Positions 33,118-33,797 of a DNA stretch of 33,797 nt are shown here, piece after piece. Position 1 is the stretch's first letter. Every line of letters starts with the position of its first letter. The notes under the pieces were generated by a model. The model did not search any database. It saw only the letters and a program-made list of their open reading frames with translations, and had not been told where the DNA came from. Source of the DNA: Actinomycetes bacterium (GTDB lineage Bacteria > Actinomycetota > Acidimicrobiia > Acidimicrobiales > Acidimicrobiaceae); contig JAJZIP010000013.1 in the NCBI GenBank assembly GCA_021810525.1, forward strand, positions 1-33,797. Direction: 5' to 3'. The translations under genes were made by a program, and so were the position numbers.

Positions 33118-33797
33118 AGGCGTTCAGCGAGTGGCGGATCACACCATCTGCCCTGGCAGCATCTGCGACGGCGCTCGCAACCAGTGAGACGACGGATCTA
33201 TTGAAAACAGACGGCACTATGTAGCTTGGAACGATCTCGTCTTCAGGGACTGCAGATGCGATTGCATTGGCCGCAGCCAGCTTCATCGATTCCGTGATGG
33301 ACATTGCTCCGGCGTCTAGCGCTCCACGGAATATTCCCGGAAAACAGAGCACGTTATTGATCTGGTTAGGGTAGTCACTCCTGCCAGTTGCAATGACTGC
33401 GGCCACACCTTCGATCTCCTCAGGCATGATCTCCGGCGTAGGATTGGCAAGTGCGAAAACGATCGGCTTGCTTCCCATTGCCATGACATCGTGCCTCGTG
33501 ATCAATTCTGGACCGGAAACGCCGACGAACACGTCGGCCCCGACCATTGCGTCTGAGACTGAACCCTTCAATTTGTACGGATTGGTATTCTCGCCAAGCC
33601 ACGCCTTCATTCCTGTGTCATCCTCACGCCCGTGGTAGATCGCTCCCCTGCGGTCGGCCACGATCACGTCCGGCACGCCTGCGTTGGAGAGGATCTTCGC
33701 GATTGCCACTCCTGCGGCACCAGCACCCATGATGACGACTCTGAGATCGGTCATCCTCTTGTCGACAACCCTGAGCGCGTTTCTAAGCGCAGCAAGC
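33116..33797 (-). CDS. Malic enzyme, C-terminal NAD(P)-binding part (5' end outside the window)
   Basis: Stop TAG at 33116-33118; the frame stays open to the right edge, beyond the internal ATG at 33754 (LAALRNALRVVDKR precedes it). LRVVIMGAGAAGVAIAKIL is the dinucleotide-binding motif; FVGVSGPELI, FALANPTPEIMPEE, VIATGRSDYPNQINNVLCFPGIFRGALD and ITESMKLAAANAIA are signature stretches of bacterial malic enzymes. It decarboxylates malate to pyruvate with NAD+ or NADP+. About 227 C-terminal residues are present. Confidence 0.94.
   Translation of the reverse strand, partial: LAALRNALRVVDKRMTDLRVVIMGAGAAGVAIAKILSNAGVPDVIVADRRGAIYHGREDDTGMKAWLGENTNPYKLKGSVSDAMVGADVFVGVSGPELITRHDVMAMGSKPIVFALANPTPEIMPEEIEGVAAVIATGRSDYPNQINNVLCFPGIFRGALDAGAMSITESMKLAAANAIASAVPEDEIVPSYIVPSVFNRSVVSLVASAVADAARADGVIRHSLNA

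Noticed and set aside
1-33797. CRISPR array, rRNA, intact insertion sequence or replication origin
   Set aside because: No regularly spaced repeats, rRNA segments, transposase with terminal repeats, or DnaA-box cluster were seen on reading both strands.

Overview
The window looks like chromosome of an actinobacterium of moderate GC, possibly from the class Acidimicrobiia. Actinobacterial signs are the neighbourhoods ABC ATPase / ABC permease / heme A synthase and clpS / DUF2017, a tRNA-Glu/Asp/Phe cluster, and a SCO6880-family / DUF6112 conjugation-type cluster. A csrA gene is unusual for most Actinobacteria but fits a motile deep-branching member. The taxon is inferred from gene content only.

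Layout. (1) 1-2408: an FAD aromatic monooxygenase (minus strand, running off the left edge) diverges from an IclR regulator, with an inverted repeat between them. (2) 2567-6978: a coupled MacAB-type export operon (adaptor, ATPase, permease, lipoprotein). The ATPase reading frame is cut by one in-frame TGA inside its Walker A motif. (3) 7175-7432: csrA, converging on (4) 12671-7401 (minus): five closely packed genes for a DUF6112 membrane protein, a TrbL/VirB6-like protein, a SCO6880-family protein, a VirB4-like ATPase and a VirD4/TraG-like coupling protein, with no relaxase or integrase beside them. (5) 12821-15206: sensor kinase, PhoB-type regulator and Fur-family regulator with overlapping ends. 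(6) 15293-20102: serS (minus) diverging from an ABC-2 exporter, heme A synthase, clpS and a DUF2017 gene. (7) 20207-25125: two Gfo/Idh/MocA oxidoreductases (the first with an extra N-terminal domain that may be ThuA-like), an alpha/beta hydrolase, and a peptidase S51-like protein fused to a tail resembling the C-terminus of cysteinyl-tRNA synthetase. (8) 25147-25447: tRNA-Glu, tRNA-Asp, tRNA-Phe, followed by about 1 kb of apparent debris with an MFS transporter fragment. (9) 26435-31174: a formate dehydrogenase operon. (10) 31458-33797 (minus): a DEAD-box RNA helicase and the C-terminal part of a malic enzyme.

The most interesting locus is the formate dehydrogenase. The catalytic gene reads through an in-frame TGA exactly where formate dehydrogenases carry selenocysteine, and a hairpin with a GGTCT loop follows at the spacing I recall for E. 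coli fdhF. The alpha subunit is also split: the iron-sulfur N-terminal part, including the [4Fe-4S] domain that normally begins the molybdopterin module, is a separate gene at the end of the operon, after the diaphorase gene. The N-terminal part lacks the His-Cys3 cluster motif. The window therefore holds two in-frame TGA codons of opposite meaning: one very likely selenocysteine, one very likely a nonsense mutation.
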